DNA of 64,000 nt from Paenibacillus sp. R14(2021). Its GTDB lineage: Bacteria > Bacillota > Bacilli > Paenibacillales > Paenibacillaceae. Below the pieces are notes generated by a model. That model searched no databases. It saw nothing but the letters and a program-made list of their open reading frames with translations, and was not told the origin of the DNA. The position numbers and the translations under genes are program-made. Location: positions 4,198,501-4,262,500 of the forward strand of contig NZ_CP080269.1 in assembly GCF_019431355.1 (NCBI RefSeq). Reading direction: 5' to 3'. Every line of letters begins with the position of its first letter. Positions within the stretch are counted from its first letter, which is position 1. Positions 16,861 to 25,189 of the stretch are shown here, piece after piece.

Positions 16861-18846
16861 TTGAAAAAGGAACCGAACTTAGCCCGAATTGGCAAGAATC
16901 TTATCATTATTCTCTGGTGTGTTGCGATCAGTTCTGGGTTGGCGGCTTATTATACGTTCAACAAAACGACGACAGAGTATGAAGCCGTGTCAAGCATTAT
17001 GGTATTGAATCAACCTTCTGATGTTTCAACGCCGGGCAAAGATGCTTTTGAGAATACGGAATTGATCCTTGAGCTTCTTGCTGGTCTTGCTATCGTTAAC
17101 GACTTCCAGACTATTCTACAGTCAGATGTCATTATGTCGGATGTTCTAAACCAGTTAAAGGCGCAGCATGATTGGGCGAAATCCTTGACACTAGAACAGC
17201 TGCATAAAATGACAGACGTTAACATTAAGAACGATACTCGTGTACTCAATATCAGCGCACTAAGTTCCGATCCGGAGCATGCTGCGGTGGTTGCTAATAA
17301 AGTGAAGGATGTTTTTCAAACCTTCGCCAAACAAAAGTTTATGCAGCATCTAATTATTGATATCAAAGATGCTTCAGTTCCAGACAAGCCTTCTTTTCCT
17401 ATGCCAAAACAGTTTATCGGACTTGCAGGTTTAACCGGTCTATTGGCGGGAATTATTCTAATTCTTTGGAAATTCAGCAGACGATCTTGGAAAGTTGTAT
17501 GTATGCTTATTGAACCGCTGGCAGTAGGGATGTTTTTTGCGTTCCTTCTGAGAACACATTTTTACGTTTATTTGCCGTATGTATTGCTTGGTATTGTGTA
17601 TTACCTGCTAATGAAGAAGTACGGCAAAGAGATCACGTTTATATTTATGATTCCAACGGTAACGATTGCGCTCGTGCTTGTCGGGCAAATCTTTATTCTT
17701 GATTTCTATGATCATAACGGGCTTAATCCGCTTAAGATTCATCCGATGATTTTGGCGCTCTTGGTGATGATCTATTTATCATTTTTGGAAGATATACTAA
17801 AAGGCAAATTTGCTTGGAATCGGATAACCGTAATCTCGCTCTTGGTGCTATTTATCTTTTTGGCCATTACGGTCTGGCACCGCGGCTTCAGTGGTATCAG
17901 TATGTTTAACCATAATTACCTGGCTCCTATTTCGTTTTTTTACTTCATCTACAGTCAGAAGCAGTATAATGAAGCGAAATTGCGGCTTGCCGCAAATGTA
18001 ATGTTGGTTGTGCTTGCGTTAATCGGTATCGTCGGATTGTTTGAATACATGCTGCAGGTGAACCCGCTCCAAACCATCTATGATAATGAGACGCCGACAT
18101 GGATTGAAGGAACATACCATGAGGGCTATCGGATTAAAACGTCTATCGGGCATCCGCTTGATAATGGGCTGGTTTTCTTATTCAGCATGATTTTGACTCA
18201 GATTAATGTGAGGAAACTGTATATCAAATACCCGCTGCTTATTCTATTTATGCTGGATATACTCGTTACGGGTTCGAGAAGTATCTTTATCCTTTCGTTT
18301 CTTGTACTGGTATACAACAATTCCATCAAAGGGAGCGGTTGGGCGTTTATCCGAAAGTATCTCATGTTCCTGACACCGATCATTGTACTGATAGCCGCAT
18401 TGATTTTCTCACCGCTCGGGCAGACATTTATCAACCGGATCAATGGCGCTGATTCGTCCACGGAAGCGCGGTATCTCATTCTGGATTATTTTTTCCATCA
18501 TTTGTTCTCGTTCAGGATGCTTGGATTAGGCGGGGCTTCGGAAGAGATATTGCTCTATAACAGCAGTCATGAAACGGTCTATCTGGAGAATCCATGGATC
18601 ATTCTATTCTTTGATGTGGGTTACTTCATGCTCTTGTTTGTCTATTATTTGTACAGTGCCATACGTAAGATCGATCATAAATACTTTGCAGTTGTCATGC
18701 TGATTGCACTATCTGCAATGAATTCGTTCGGCGTTAAGTCGATCGATATCTATCCCTTGTTTTATATCCTATCCTTCTCGTACGCACTTCGAACATCGAA
18801 CCATGGCTACCAGAGGGAAAAGCAGCCTGAATTTATCCATAATTAG
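16861..18846 (+). CDS. Fusion of a Wzz-like chain-length domain with a Wzy/O-antigen-ligase-type polymerase
   Basis: 661 residues from a TTG start. Residues about 1-205 reproduce a complete co-polymerase: helix (about 12-31), extracytoplasmic domain, P-D-K-P-S-F-P-M-P, second helix (about 183-203). The rest is a polytopic membrane protein of about ten helices with a large loop holding the charged stretch E-G-T-Y-H-E-G-Y-R-I-K-T-S-I-G-H-P-L-D-N typical of O-antigen polymerase/ligase (Wzy_C) proteins. It would polymerise flipped repeat units and set length in one chain. The frame is open to 16714, but AAAGGAAG lies six bases before TTG 16861 and the protein then starts like other Wzz proteins, so this start is preferred. 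The N-terminal domain is paralogous to the gene at 2062-2700. Confidence 0.85.
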   Translation: MKKEPNLARIGKNLIIILWCVAISSGLAAYYTFNKTTTEYEAVSSIMVLNQPSDVSTPGKDAFENTELILELLAGLAIVNDFQTILQSDVIMSDVLNQLKAQHDWAKSLTLEQLHKMTDVNIKNDTRVLNISALSSDPEHAAVVANKVKDVFQTFAKQKFMQHLIIDIKDASVPDKPSFPMPKQFIGLAGLTGLLAGIILILWKFSRRSWKVVCMLIEPLAVGMFFAFLLRTHFYVYLPYVLLGIVYYLLMKKYGKEITFIFMIPTVTIALVLVGQIFILDFYDHNGLNPLKIHPMILALLVMIYLSFLEDILKGKFAWNRITVISLLVLFIFLAITVWHRGFSGISMFNHNYLAPISFFYFIYSQKQYNEAKLRLAANVMLVVLALIGIVGLFEYMLQVNPLQTIYDNETPTWIEGTYHEGYRIKTSIGHPLDNGLVFLFSMILTQINVRKLYIKYPLLILFMLDILVTGSRSIFILSFLVLVYNNSIKGSGWAFIRKYLMFLTPIIVLIAALIFSPLGQTFINRINGADSSTEARYLILDYFFHHLFSFRMLGLGGASEEILLYNSSHETVYLENPWIILFFDVGYFMLLFVYYLYSAIRKIDHKYFAVVMLIALSAMNSFGVKSIDIYPLFYILSFSYALRTSNHGYQREKQPEFIHN

Positions 18847-18859
18847 AAAAAGCATTGTG

Positions 18860-18896
18860 ACCGGCTTCGTTTGAATAGGAACAAAGCCGGTTTTTT
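18860..18896 (+). terminator. Rho-independent terminator after the polymerase gene
   Basis: ACCGGCTT pairs with AAGCCGGT around a 16-base loop and is followed by six T residues. It separates the Wzz-Wzy gene from the PAP2 gene, which may therefore have its own start or rely on read-through. Confidence 0.85.
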
Positions 18897-18942
18897 ATGT
18901 TGTTCAGCATTGCAATCACCATAAGGGGAGAAGGTCGTTACC

Positions 18943-19635
18943 GTGCAATTCGTGGATCAATGGACTATTGAATGGATTAATCATCACGTTGTGTTCTCCA
19001 TATTTATGAATAAAATCATTCACATGATTGCAGATAACGACGAATTCAAGGGGCTATTGTTTATGACAATTTTCTGGTCGCTTTGGTTTCACAATTCGAA
19101 GCAGTCTTCGAACCGGATAACGCTGCTAGGCATGCTAACCGGCAGTTTCTTTGCTTTACTAATATCGCGTACGATAACCGAGGTTATTGTAAATCGACCA
19201 AGGCCGATGATAGAATCTACCTTAAACTTTCGTATACCATCCGGTTTGACGTTGGATTTGCTTCCAAAGATGAGTTCTTTTCCAAGTGATCATGCTGTCA
19301 TGTTTTTCGGAATGGCGCTTGGCTTCCTATTTGTTTCACGGCGAGTTGGCGTGTTTGCATTTAGTTACACCGCTTTATTTATTGCGTTTCCTCGTGTATA
19401 TATGGGCTATCATTATCCGACGGATATCGCAGCGGGTATGCTGATCGGTCTCGTTGTTGTATTTCTGTTCACTAAGCAGCCTATCATTCGCTACATGATT
19501 GAACAGCTTATTGAATTTGGACAAGCAAGACCGATGCTAATGTACCCTTTTCTTTTCTTACTCACATTTGAGTTTGCGACGATGTTTGATAACATCCGTC
19601 ACTTTGCATCAGGCTTGCTTGGCCATAGCATGTAG
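18943..19635 (+). CDS. PAP2-family membrane phosphatase (undecaprenyl-diphosphate phosphatase candidate)
   Basis: 230 residues, about five membrane helices. Motif C2 is F-P-S-D-H-A and motif C3 is G-Y-H-Y-P-T-D-I-A-A-G, both intact with the catalytic histidines. Motif C1, normally K-x6-R-P, reads E-V-I-V-N-R-P-R-P, so the lysine position is glutamate. By position it would dephosphorylate undecaprenyl diphosphate released by EPS polymerisation, or another lipid phosphate. GTG start with AGAAGG eight bases upstream. A terminator separates it from the EPS genes before it, so functional linkage is inferred only from proximity. Confidence 0.85.
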   Translation: MQFVDQWTIEWINHHVVFSIFMNKIIHMIADNDEFKGLLFMTIFWSLWFHNSKQSSNRITLLGMLTGSFFALLISRTITEVIVNRPRPMIESTLNFRIPSGLTLDLLPKMSSFPSDHAVMFFGMALGFLFVSRRVGVFAFSYTALFIAFPRVYMGYHYPTDIAAGMLIGLVVVFLFTKQPIIRYMIEQLIEFGQARPMLMYPFLFLLTFEFATMFDNIRHFASGLLGHSM

Positions 19636-19648
19636 AAGCGCGTCTACA
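19631..19648. terminator. Small hairpin over the convergent stop codons
   Basis: TGTAGA-AGCGCG-TCTACA forms a six-base-pair stem that contains the TAG stop of the PAP2 gene and the stop of the opposing exonuclease gene. There is no T-tract on either side, so termination here is a guess. Confidence 0.3.
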
Positions 19649-20417
19649 GAGGGAGAAGCTTATCCGAATCGAGCTCCAGCACAACCGGGCAATGGTCGCT
19701 GCCCATAACCTCGCAATGAATGTCGGCGCCGATTAGATTCGGCGCGATTCGTGCGGATACTAGAAAATAGTCGATCCGCCATCCTACGTTCCGTTCTCTC
19801 ACCTTCGGCATGTAAGACCACCAGGAGTAGACATCGCCCCGGTCGGGATAGAAATGACGGAATGAATCCGTGAAGCCAGCCCCTAGCAGATCAGTCATCT
19901 TGCCCCGCTCTTCCAGCGTGAAGCCGGAATTGCCCATGTTCGGCTTAGGATGCTTCAGGTCGATCTCCTCGTGAGCCACATTCAGATCCCCGCAGATAAT
20001 AACCGGCTTCTTCGCGTCCAATGCTAACAGGTAGCTGCGGAACCGGTCCTCCCATTCCAACCGGTAATCCAGTCGGGCCAGATCGCGTTTCGCATTCGGC
20101 GTGTAGACGTTAACGAGGTAGAAGCCGGGGAACTCCAGCGTCAGCAGCCGGCCTTCAGGCTCATAATCCTCCTCCATGCCGTAGCGGACGGATAGCGGTT
20201 CTTCCTTCGTAAACACGGCGGTGCCGGAATAGCCTTTCTTCTCCGCGTAATTCCAATACGAGTGGTACGCTTCGCCGAGCTCCAGCTCGATCTGCCCTGC
20301 CTGCAGCTTCGTCTCCTGCACACAGAAAATATCGGCGTCCACCGACGAGAAATAGTCCATAAACCCTTTGTTCACGCAGGCGCGCAAACCGTTCACGTTC
20401 CAAGAAACCAGCTTCAT
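19644..20417 (-). CDS. xth: Exodeoxyribonuclease III / AP endonuclease
   Basis: 257 residues, the full length of ExoA/XthA. N-terminus M-K-L-V-S-W-N-V-N-G-L-R-A carries the first metal-binding asparagine; I-F-C-V-Q-E-T-K-L holds the metal glutamate; G-D-L-N-V-A-H-E, W-R-I-D-Y-F-L-V-S and the terminal G-S-D-H-C-P-V complete the catalytic set. It cuts DNA 5' of abasic sites and removes 3' blocks in base excision repair. It has its own sigma-A promoter just upstream, divergent from the MBL-fold hydrolase gene. GAGGAG precedes the ATG by 11 bases. Confidence 0.95.
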   Translation of the reverse strand: MKLVSWNVNGLRACVNKGFMDYFSSVDADIFCVQETKLQAGQIELELGEAYHSYWNYAEKKGYSGTAVFTKEEPLSVRYGMEEDYEPEGRLLTLEFPGFYLVNVYTPNAKRDLARLDYRLEWEDRFRSYLLALDAKKPVIICGDLNVAHEEIDLKHPKPNMGNSGFTLEERGKMTDLLGAGFTDSFRHFYPDRGDVYSWWSYMPKVRERNVGWRIDYFLVSARIAPNLIGADIHCEVMGSDHCPVVLELDSDKLLPL

Positions 20418-20458
20418 ATCCGAATGTTCTCCTCATAAGTAAAGATGATGTCGGGTCT

Positions 20459-20487
20459 ACTCTATCGATAAACGGAAAAGGTGTCAA
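20459..20487 (-). promoter_or_regulatory. Sigma-A promoter of the exonuclease III gene
   Basis: On the minus strand TTGACA (20487-20482), 17 bases, then TAGAGT (20464-20459). The start point would be about 35-40 bases before the ATG at 20417. Confidence 0.7.
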
Positions 20488-20540
20488 CATGTCCGCGTAT
20501 AGTGCGGTCCTGCACGGATTGTAATGTGTTAGCGCCTGCG

Positions 20541-20570
20541 TTGACTTGGCGGAAGCGGCTCCACTATACT
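20541..20570 (+). promoter_or_regulatory. Sigma-A promoter of the MBL-fold hydrolase gene
   Basis: TTGACT, 18 bases, TATACT, about 45 bases before the ATG at 20616. It is back to back with the exonuclease promoter. Confidence 0.7.
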
Positions 20571-20615
20571 AGCTTTCAGCAGGCACAGCCGCGCAGAATA
20601 GGGGAATGAGCAGGG

Positions 20616-21596
20616 ATGACGACGAATCGGAAACAGAAGTACGAGAATGCCGTTCCGACGGCAATGGACATGAGCTTCAAGTCTACGATGAGCATGCTGC
20701 GGGAAGCGGTCAGGCGCGACCCCGAGCGCAAGCCGGCTAAGCCGATTCCGATCCAGCCGCTGTCGCTGGGCGCGCAGGCACCCAAGGAAGGCATTCATGC
20801 AACCTGGTTTGGCCATTCGGCGTTTCTATTAGAGATTGAAGGGAGAAGGCTGCTGTTCGATCCCATGTTCGCGGACACGCTCTCGCCAGTACCGATCTTC
20901 GGGGGTAAAAGGTACAGCGGGGTGCTGCCGCTTGCGCCGGTGGAGTTTCCAGCGCTTGATGCCATCATTCTGTCGCATGACCACTACGATCATTTGAACA
21001 AGAGCTCCATTCGCAAGCTGATGCACAAAACATCGCGCTTCATCGTTCCGCTAGGCGTACGCAGCCGTCTTATCAAGTGGGGGGTTGATCCGGAGCTGGT
21101 GACGGAGCATGGCTGGTGGGATGAGCTGGAGCACGACGGCTTGCGGCTGGTCTGTACGCCTGCCCGGCATTTCTCCGGCAGAGGATTATTCGATCGAAAC
21201 CGCACGCTGTGGTGCTCCTGGGTCATCAAAAGCGGGCATAACGCGGTCTTCTTCAGCGGAGACAGCGGCTATGCGCCCCACTTTAAAGAAATCGGCGAGA
21301 AGTACGGTCCATTCGATCTTACACTGATGGAATGCGGCCAATACGACGAGCGGTGGGCGGCCATCCACATGATGCCGGAGCAAACGGTGCAGGCGCATCT
21401 CGACGTGCGCGGCGGTCTGCTCATTCCCGTGCATTGGGGTGCATTTACACTGGCCTACCATGCCTGGCATGATCCGGTCGAGCGTGCCGTAAAGGCCGCC
21501 CGCGAGCGCGGCGTGCGCATTGCGACGCCGCGAATCGGCGAGACCGTTCATGCTTCGGAGCAGGATTATCCGCAGTCGGCCTGGTGGCGGGAATAG
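20616..21596 (+). CDS. Metallo-beta-lactamase-fold hydrolase (NAPE-PLD/UlaG-like)
   Basis: 326 residues. A-T-W-F-G-H-S-A-F-L-L-E opens the MBL fold; L-S-H-D-H-Y-D-H-L is the zinc-binding H-x-H-x-D-H motif; F-S-G-D-S-G-Y gives the bridging aspartate and I-P-V-H-W-G the last histidine. The N-terminal extension (M-L-R-E-A-V-R-R-D-P-E-R-K-P-A-K-P-I-P) and W-F-G-H-S resemble N-acyl-phosphatidylethanolamine phospholipase D-like proteins. The family hydrolyses phosphodiesters or lactones; the actual substrate is not predictable. Single gene with its own promoter and a downstream terminator. Confidence 0.88.
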   Translation: MTTNRKQKYENAVPTAMDMSFKSTMSMLREAVRRDPERKPAKPIPIQPLSLGAQAPKEGIHATWFGHSAFLLEIEGRRLLFDPMFADTLSPVPIFGGKRYSGVLPLAPVEFPALDAIILSHDHYDHLNKSSIRKLMHKTSRFIVPLGVRSRLIKWGVDPELVTEHGWWDELEHDGLRLVCTPARHFSGRGLFDRNRTLWCSWVIKSGHNAVFFSGDSGYAPHFKEIGEKYGPFDLTLMECGQYDERWAAIHMMPEQTVQAHLDVRGGLLIPVHWGAFTLAYHAWHDPVERAVKAARERGVRIATPRIGETVHASEQDYPQSAWWRE

Positions 21597-21656
21597 CTTG
21601 CGGCCTATTAGTCGCCCCGTTCAAGAGTAAGCTCCAGACAGTGCCAGTCTGTTACC

Positions 21657-21691
21657 AAGCCGGGCTTCCCTAGAGGATGTCCGGTTTTTTT
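21657..21691 (+). terminator. Rho-independent terminator after the MBL-fold gene
   Basis: AAGCCGGGC pairs with GTCCGGTT (one bulged base, one G-T pair) and runs into a seven-T tract. Confidence 0.6.
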
Positions 21692-21765
21692 GTGCATGGC
21701 GCTAAGCTTTCGTTAATACACTCTAGTACATGCAAAATAGGGTGAGAGCGGAGGCAGGTCCCCGT

Positions 21766-23052
21766 ATGAGAACCAAGCTTATCAATTCCCCGGTCATGTA
21801 TGCATTCGGTATGCTGGCCATGATGATACCAAGCACGGCATTCGGATCGTTCTACAGCTACTTCTATGTGGAGAAGCTCGGGCTCGGTTTAGGCTTAGCT
21901 ACGCTGGCGCGGACGATCTTCCTGATCTGGGATGCGGTTAACCAGCCCCTGGTAGGCTATTTGTCTGATCGCACGAAATCGCGGTTTGGCCGGCGAAGGC
22001 CGTGGATTGTTGGCACGATGCCCTTGTTTATGCTCATGTTCATACTCATCTACACGGTGCCGCATGGTTTGGAAGGTTACGGGCTGTTCGCTTGGTTCAT
22101 GGCTGCGCTCATTCTCTACGAAGCGGCAGCGACCGTGCTTTGGGTCAATTACGGCGCGCTCTTCCCGGAGCTGTTCAAGGGCGATGTCATCCGCGCGAGA
22201 GCATCGGCTGTGCAGCAAGGGTTTCAAATCATAGCGCTGCTCATCGGTACGGCGCTTACGCCGATCCTCTACGCATGGCTTGGCTTCAGCGGCATGTCCA
22301 TCGTATTTGCGGCGGCGTTCGCCTTATTCATGCTGATTTGCGTCAAGTACGTGCGCGAGGACCCGGATGCAAGCCGGGAGATGCCGACGGGGCTTGCCGA
22401 TGCGTTCCGTACAACGCTTCGAAACCATGCGTTCTGGATATTCAACCTGGCAAATTCCTTCGCGCAGACGGTCAATGGCCTGCTGAGTTCGATCATTCCG
22501 TTCTACGCCAAATACGTGCTCCATATTCCGGAATCGCAGGTGTCGATTCTGCTGGCTTCGATCTTCGTTTCGGTCATTCCGCTCGTAGGGGTCTGGTATG
22601 TCATCCTGCGCCGCATCGATCCCGTAAAGGGGTGGCGCCTCTCGCTGCTCGCGTACGGGCTGTCGGTCATTCCGCTGTGGTTTGGGAACAGCCTGCTGAG
22701 CGGCATTATGGCAGGCGTCATGGTCGGCTTCGGTTTAGCGGGTTTCCTCGTATCGCCGCCGATCGTGAGCGGCATGATCATCGACCGCGACTATGCGGAG
22801 AGCGGGCTTCGCCGGGAAGGGGTGTATACGGCGGTCAGCGGGTTTATCACAAGGTCCAGCGGGCTCATCTCTTCGCTTGCTTTTCTGCTTGTCGGGCTGG
22901 CTTTCGGTTATAAGAGCGGCAATGAGCCCGGACCGAATCCGGAGGCAACCTTTCGTTACTTGATCAGCGTCGTGCCGCTCGGGCTGCTCATGATATCGTT
23001 CCTGCTCTCGTGGTTCGTGCGAATAGGCGGGGGAAAACGGAGCGAAGCATAG
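21766..23052 (+). CDS. GPH-family sugar:cation symporter (MelB-like MFS)
   Basis: 428 residues with 12 predicted membrane helices. The loop D-A-V-N-Q-P-L-V-G-Y-L-S-D-R-T-K-S-R-F-G-R-R-R-P-W is the glycoside-pentoside-hexuronide cation symporter signature, with the D-R-T-K-S-R-x-G-R-R-R-P form of the family. A second half starts near the T-T-L-R-N-H-A-F-W loop. Likely imports a glycoside or uronide with Na+ or H+; the substrate is unknown. An in-frame ATG lies at 21730 without a ribosome binding site; ATG 21766 has GGAGGCAGGT upstream and gives the usual short N-terminus. It stands alone, so no pathway context helps. Confidence 0.85.
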   Translation: MRTKLINSPVMYAFGMLAMMIPSTAFGSFYSYFYVEKLGLGLGLATLARTIFLIWDAVNQPLVGYLSDRTKSRFGRRRPWIVGTMPLFMLMFILIYTVPHGLEGYGLFAWFMAALILYEAAATVLWVNYGALFPELFKGDVIRARASAVQQGFQIIALLIGTALTPILYAWLGFSGMSIVFAAAFALFMLICVKYVREDPDASREMPTGLADAFRTTLRNHAFWIFNLANSFAQTVNGLLSSIIPFYAKYVLHIPESQVSILLASIFVSVIPLVGVWYVILRRIDPVKGWRLSLLAYGLSVIPLWFGNSLLSGIMAGVMVGFGLAGFLVSPPIVSGMIIDRDYAESGLRREGVYTAVSGFITRSSGLISSLAFLLVGLAFGYKSGNEPGPNPEATFRYLISVVPLGLLMISFLLSWFVRIGGGKRSEA

Positions 23053-23172
23053 CCGAGTAGAACAACAACTCCTATAGACAGCAGATAGATCTAAGCTGCA
23101 AGCATGTGCTGGAATCCGTACAGGAAGTATGGGAAAAGTTGAAATGTGTCTGCGGATGCTGCTGATCGACTC

Positions 23173-23213
23173 AAAAAAAGGCTCAAGGGAGCAGCGGCTG
23201 CTTCCTTGAGCCT
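23173..23213 (-). terminator. Terminator of the DUF5946 gene
   Basis: AGGCTCAAGG and CCTTGAGCCT form a 10-bp stem extended by AGCAGC/GCTGCT. On the minus strand it is followed by seven T residues, so it ends the gene at 23234-23734. It may also stop the plus-strand transporter transcript. Confidence 0.85.
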
Positions 23214-23233
23214 CTTGCGTGCGCCGAGAACGG

Positions 23234-23734
23234 TTAAGCCGTTAAAATCGGCTTCGCCGCTTCTCTAACCCAATCATGGGCGTACGACCAGGTGGACCAC
23301 ACGTACCGAACCCATTCTTCAATCAGGGCATCGCGCACCGGTCCGGCTTCCGCCTGAAGCACGTCCTGCACCGTGATCGCGCCCATTGCCCGCGGCGGCG
23401 TTAAGTCCGGCCATTCCGTCTTTTTGCGTCCGAGCTCCATATGCGCCTGCTGCACCTGACGGCCGGTAAAGCCATGTTCGACGACCAGATAGAGTCCAAT
23501 TAGCGAGAACGCCGTCGTAATCGGGCGCGAGCCTTCACCGGCATGCTGCGCGCCGTAAGCGTCAAGGGATAATTGATGAATGAAGGCCTCTTGCCCGTGC
23601 GACATGGTGTAGTAGGAGAGCTGATTATACAATTCCATGCATTCGCCTGATGCATGATAACGCGGAGGCTCCGCAATGGATTGATTGGCAAGCAGCAGAC
23701 CGCAGCCGGGACATTTAACGATGGATTGTTTCAT
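23234..23734 (-). CDS. DUF5946-family protein
   Basis: 166 residues of unknown function. It shows C-P-G-C-G near the N-terminus, Y-H-A-S-G-E-C-M-E-L-Y-N-Q-L, and L-S-L-D-A-Y-G-A-Q-H, a set of Cys and His residues in an arrangement I recall from DUF5946 proteins; the cysteines suggest a metal site. The C-terminus (W-V-R-Y-V-W-S-T-W-S-Y-A-H-D-W) is aromatic. Soluble, no signal peptide. AGGAGG lies seven bases before the ATG. Immediately upstream is the repeat array at 23752-23966, so the promoter must lie within or beyond the repeats. Confidence 0.7.
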   Translation of the reverse strand: MKQSIVKCPGCGLLLANQSIAEPPRYHASGECMELYNQLSYYTMSHGQEAFIHQLSLDAYGAQHAGEGSRPITTAFSLIGLYLVVEHGFTGRQVQQAHMELGRKKTEWPDLTPPRAMGAITVQDVLQAEAGPVRDALIEEWVRYVWSTWSYAHDWVREAAKPILTA

Positions 23735-23751
23735 GGTATCGCCTCCTGAAA

Positions 23752-23966
23752 GTTTTCTGCGTCATGCTTCGTGGAATTTCCTCTAGTGAGCAGAAAACTC
23801 GCTTCGAAAGCATAAGCTTGGTTTTTGCATAACTACATGGCTTGGCTTCCTTGGGAGCAAAAACTTGCTTCGGAAGCGTAGACTTCGTTTTCTGCGTCAT
23901 ACTTCGTGGAATTTCCTCTAGTGAGCAGAAAACTCGCTTCGAAAGCATAAGCTTGGTTTTTGCATA
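23752..23966. repeat. Tandem array of 66-69-base units with inverted-repeat arms
   Basis: Three full units (23752-23820, 23821-23886, 23887-23955) and a partial fourth (23956-23966). Each starts with GTTTT(C/T)TGC or GTTTTTGC, carries the complement GCAGAAAAC or GCAAAAAC about 30 bases later, and ends with a (T)CGCTTCGAAAGC-like block. Units 1 and 3 plus the following 11 bases are identical over 80 bases except one (G23766 against A23901); unit 2 is diverged. The array sits between the DUF5946 gene and the alpha/beta hydrolase gene. It can be translated on the minus strand as a repeated peptide, but no start signal supports that. About 250 bases between the array and the hydrolase start show nothing else I can name. 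Confidence 0.8.
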
Positions 23967-24218
23967 GCGCTTACTTTGGAACATTCACGGATCAGCGCGT
24001 TGCGTTCGAAAATTGCCGGCTCCGGAAGCCGAAGGCGCTCAGCGTTTTGGGGGAGAGGGTCCGGTCGTTCGATTCATGCAGCGGCTCACTCCCTTTCTGG
24101 TCAGCTGATCTTGCCGCGCGAAGACGGCCTAGTGTCATCATCTATTCCTGTAAATCGGGACACCCTACGAACAGAGAAACAATGGCTGCAGGTGCAGCAG
24201 CTGGAAAAGAGGACGCAG

Positions 24219-25157
24219 ATGACATCGGCTTACAGTATCCAACATGTAATTTCGGCGGACGGCACTTCGATCGGATACCGCAAGTGCGGCAGTGGACCGG
24301 GGCTGGTCTTGATCCATGGCGCTTTCGTCTCAGGGCACGAATACGAGATGCTGGCCGAAGTGCTATCGGACACATTTACCCTATATAACGTCGACCGCCG
24401 CGGACGGCTGATGAGCGGCCCGCAGGGCAAACGGTACAGCATGAACAAGGAGTGCGAGGATGCTTGGGCGGTGCTTCAAGCGACGGGTGCGGCCTATGTA
24501 TTCGGTCACAGCTACGGCGGGCTGATCGCGCTTGAGCTTGCGCGCGCAAAACCCGATGCGGTTGCCCGCATCGCTGTCTTCGAGCCTACGGTATCCGTCG
24601 CCGGCGCTTTTCCGTCGGAATGGCTGCCTGCGTATACGCAGGCGATGGCACGCGGCAAGGGCTTGAGCGCGTTCGTTATTTTCCTGAAAGGCGTCGACGG
24701 TTCGCGGCGCTTGACGCATATGCCCGGCTGGCTGTTGAAACTGCTGCTGCTGCCATCCATGCTGTTCAAGGAAGGGCGCAAGCTGCGGGATAAGCTGCCG
24801 ACCTTGATCAAGGAGATGGAGCAGGTGTTTCGCCTCGATTCCACGGCTGCAAACTATGCCGCGATTACGGCGGAGACATTGGTGATGGTCGGGAGCAAGA
24901 GTCCGCCCTTCATGCTGCAAGGCGCCCGTGCAGCGGCAGAGGCTATTCCGCAGGGCAGGCTGATCACGCTGGAGGGTCTCGGTCATAATGCACCGGATTT
25001 GTTCAACCAGGCGGAGATCGCAGCACAGCTGAAGTCTTTTTTTCAAGCAGATGAAGCATTCCTAGGATGTATGAATAGCGGCAGGCAGGTGTTGGACGGA
25101 GGTCTTGAAGGGGAAGCTTCGGACGGCTTTTCTTCCCGCTATGACAGACTTACTTAA
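24219..25157 (+). CDS. Alpha/beta-fold hydrolase
   Basis: 312 residues. L-V-L-I-H-G-A-F gives the oxyanion H-G, V-F-G-H-S98-Y-G-G the nucleophile elbow and G-L-G-H-N-A the catalytic histidine near the C-terminus. Overall layout resembles small esterases/lyases that use a cytosolic alpha/beta fold; the substrate is unknown. AGAGGA five bases before ATG 24219 defines the start, although the frame is open back to 23976. The last 35 residues (G-C-M-N-S-G-R-Q-V onward) lie past the fold and overlap an inverted repeat, so the C-terminus may have been extended by a frame change. Confidence 0.8.
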   Translation: MTSAYSIQHVISADGTSIGYRKCGSGPGLVLIHGAFVSGHEYEMLAEVLSDTFTLYNVDRRGRLMSGPQGKRYSMNKECEDAWAVLQATGAAYVFGHSYGGLIALELARAKPDAVARIAVFEPTVSVAGAFPSEWLPAYTQAMARGKGLSAFVIFLKGVDGSRRLTHMPGWLLKLLLLPSMLFKEGRKLRDKLPTLIKEMEQVFRLDSTAANYAAITAETLVMVGSKSPPFMLQGARAAAEAIPQGRLITLEGLGHNAPDLFNQAEIAAQLKSFFQADEAFLGCMNSGRQVLDGGLEGEASDGFSSRYDRLT

Positions 25158-25183
25158 ATTATAGCGGATCGGGAAAAGCCGTC
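25122..25183. terminator. Large imperfect inverted repeat spanning the end of the alpha/beta hydrolase gene
   Basis: GACGGCTTTTC (25122-25132) pairs with GAAAAGCCGTC (25173-25183), with further pairing between CCGCTAT and ATAGCGG inside. The stop codon at 25155-25157 lies in the loop. It separates the convergent esterase gene and could act as a terminator in either direction, although T-tracts are short. Confidence 0.45.
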
Positions 25184-25189
25184 TATCGC

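Noticed and set aside
22002..22913. 303-codon plus-strand frame inside the GPH transporter gene
   Set aside because: It is a frame shift of the transporter coding sequence, rich in Arg/His/Pro, without start signals.
23715..23984. 89-codon minus-strand frame with a repeated peptide (K-T-K-L-M-L-S-K-R-V-F-C-S-L)
   Set aside because: It lies over the repeat array, overlaps the start of the DUF5946 gene and its ribosome binding site, and has no start signal of its own; the repetition reflects the DNA repeat.
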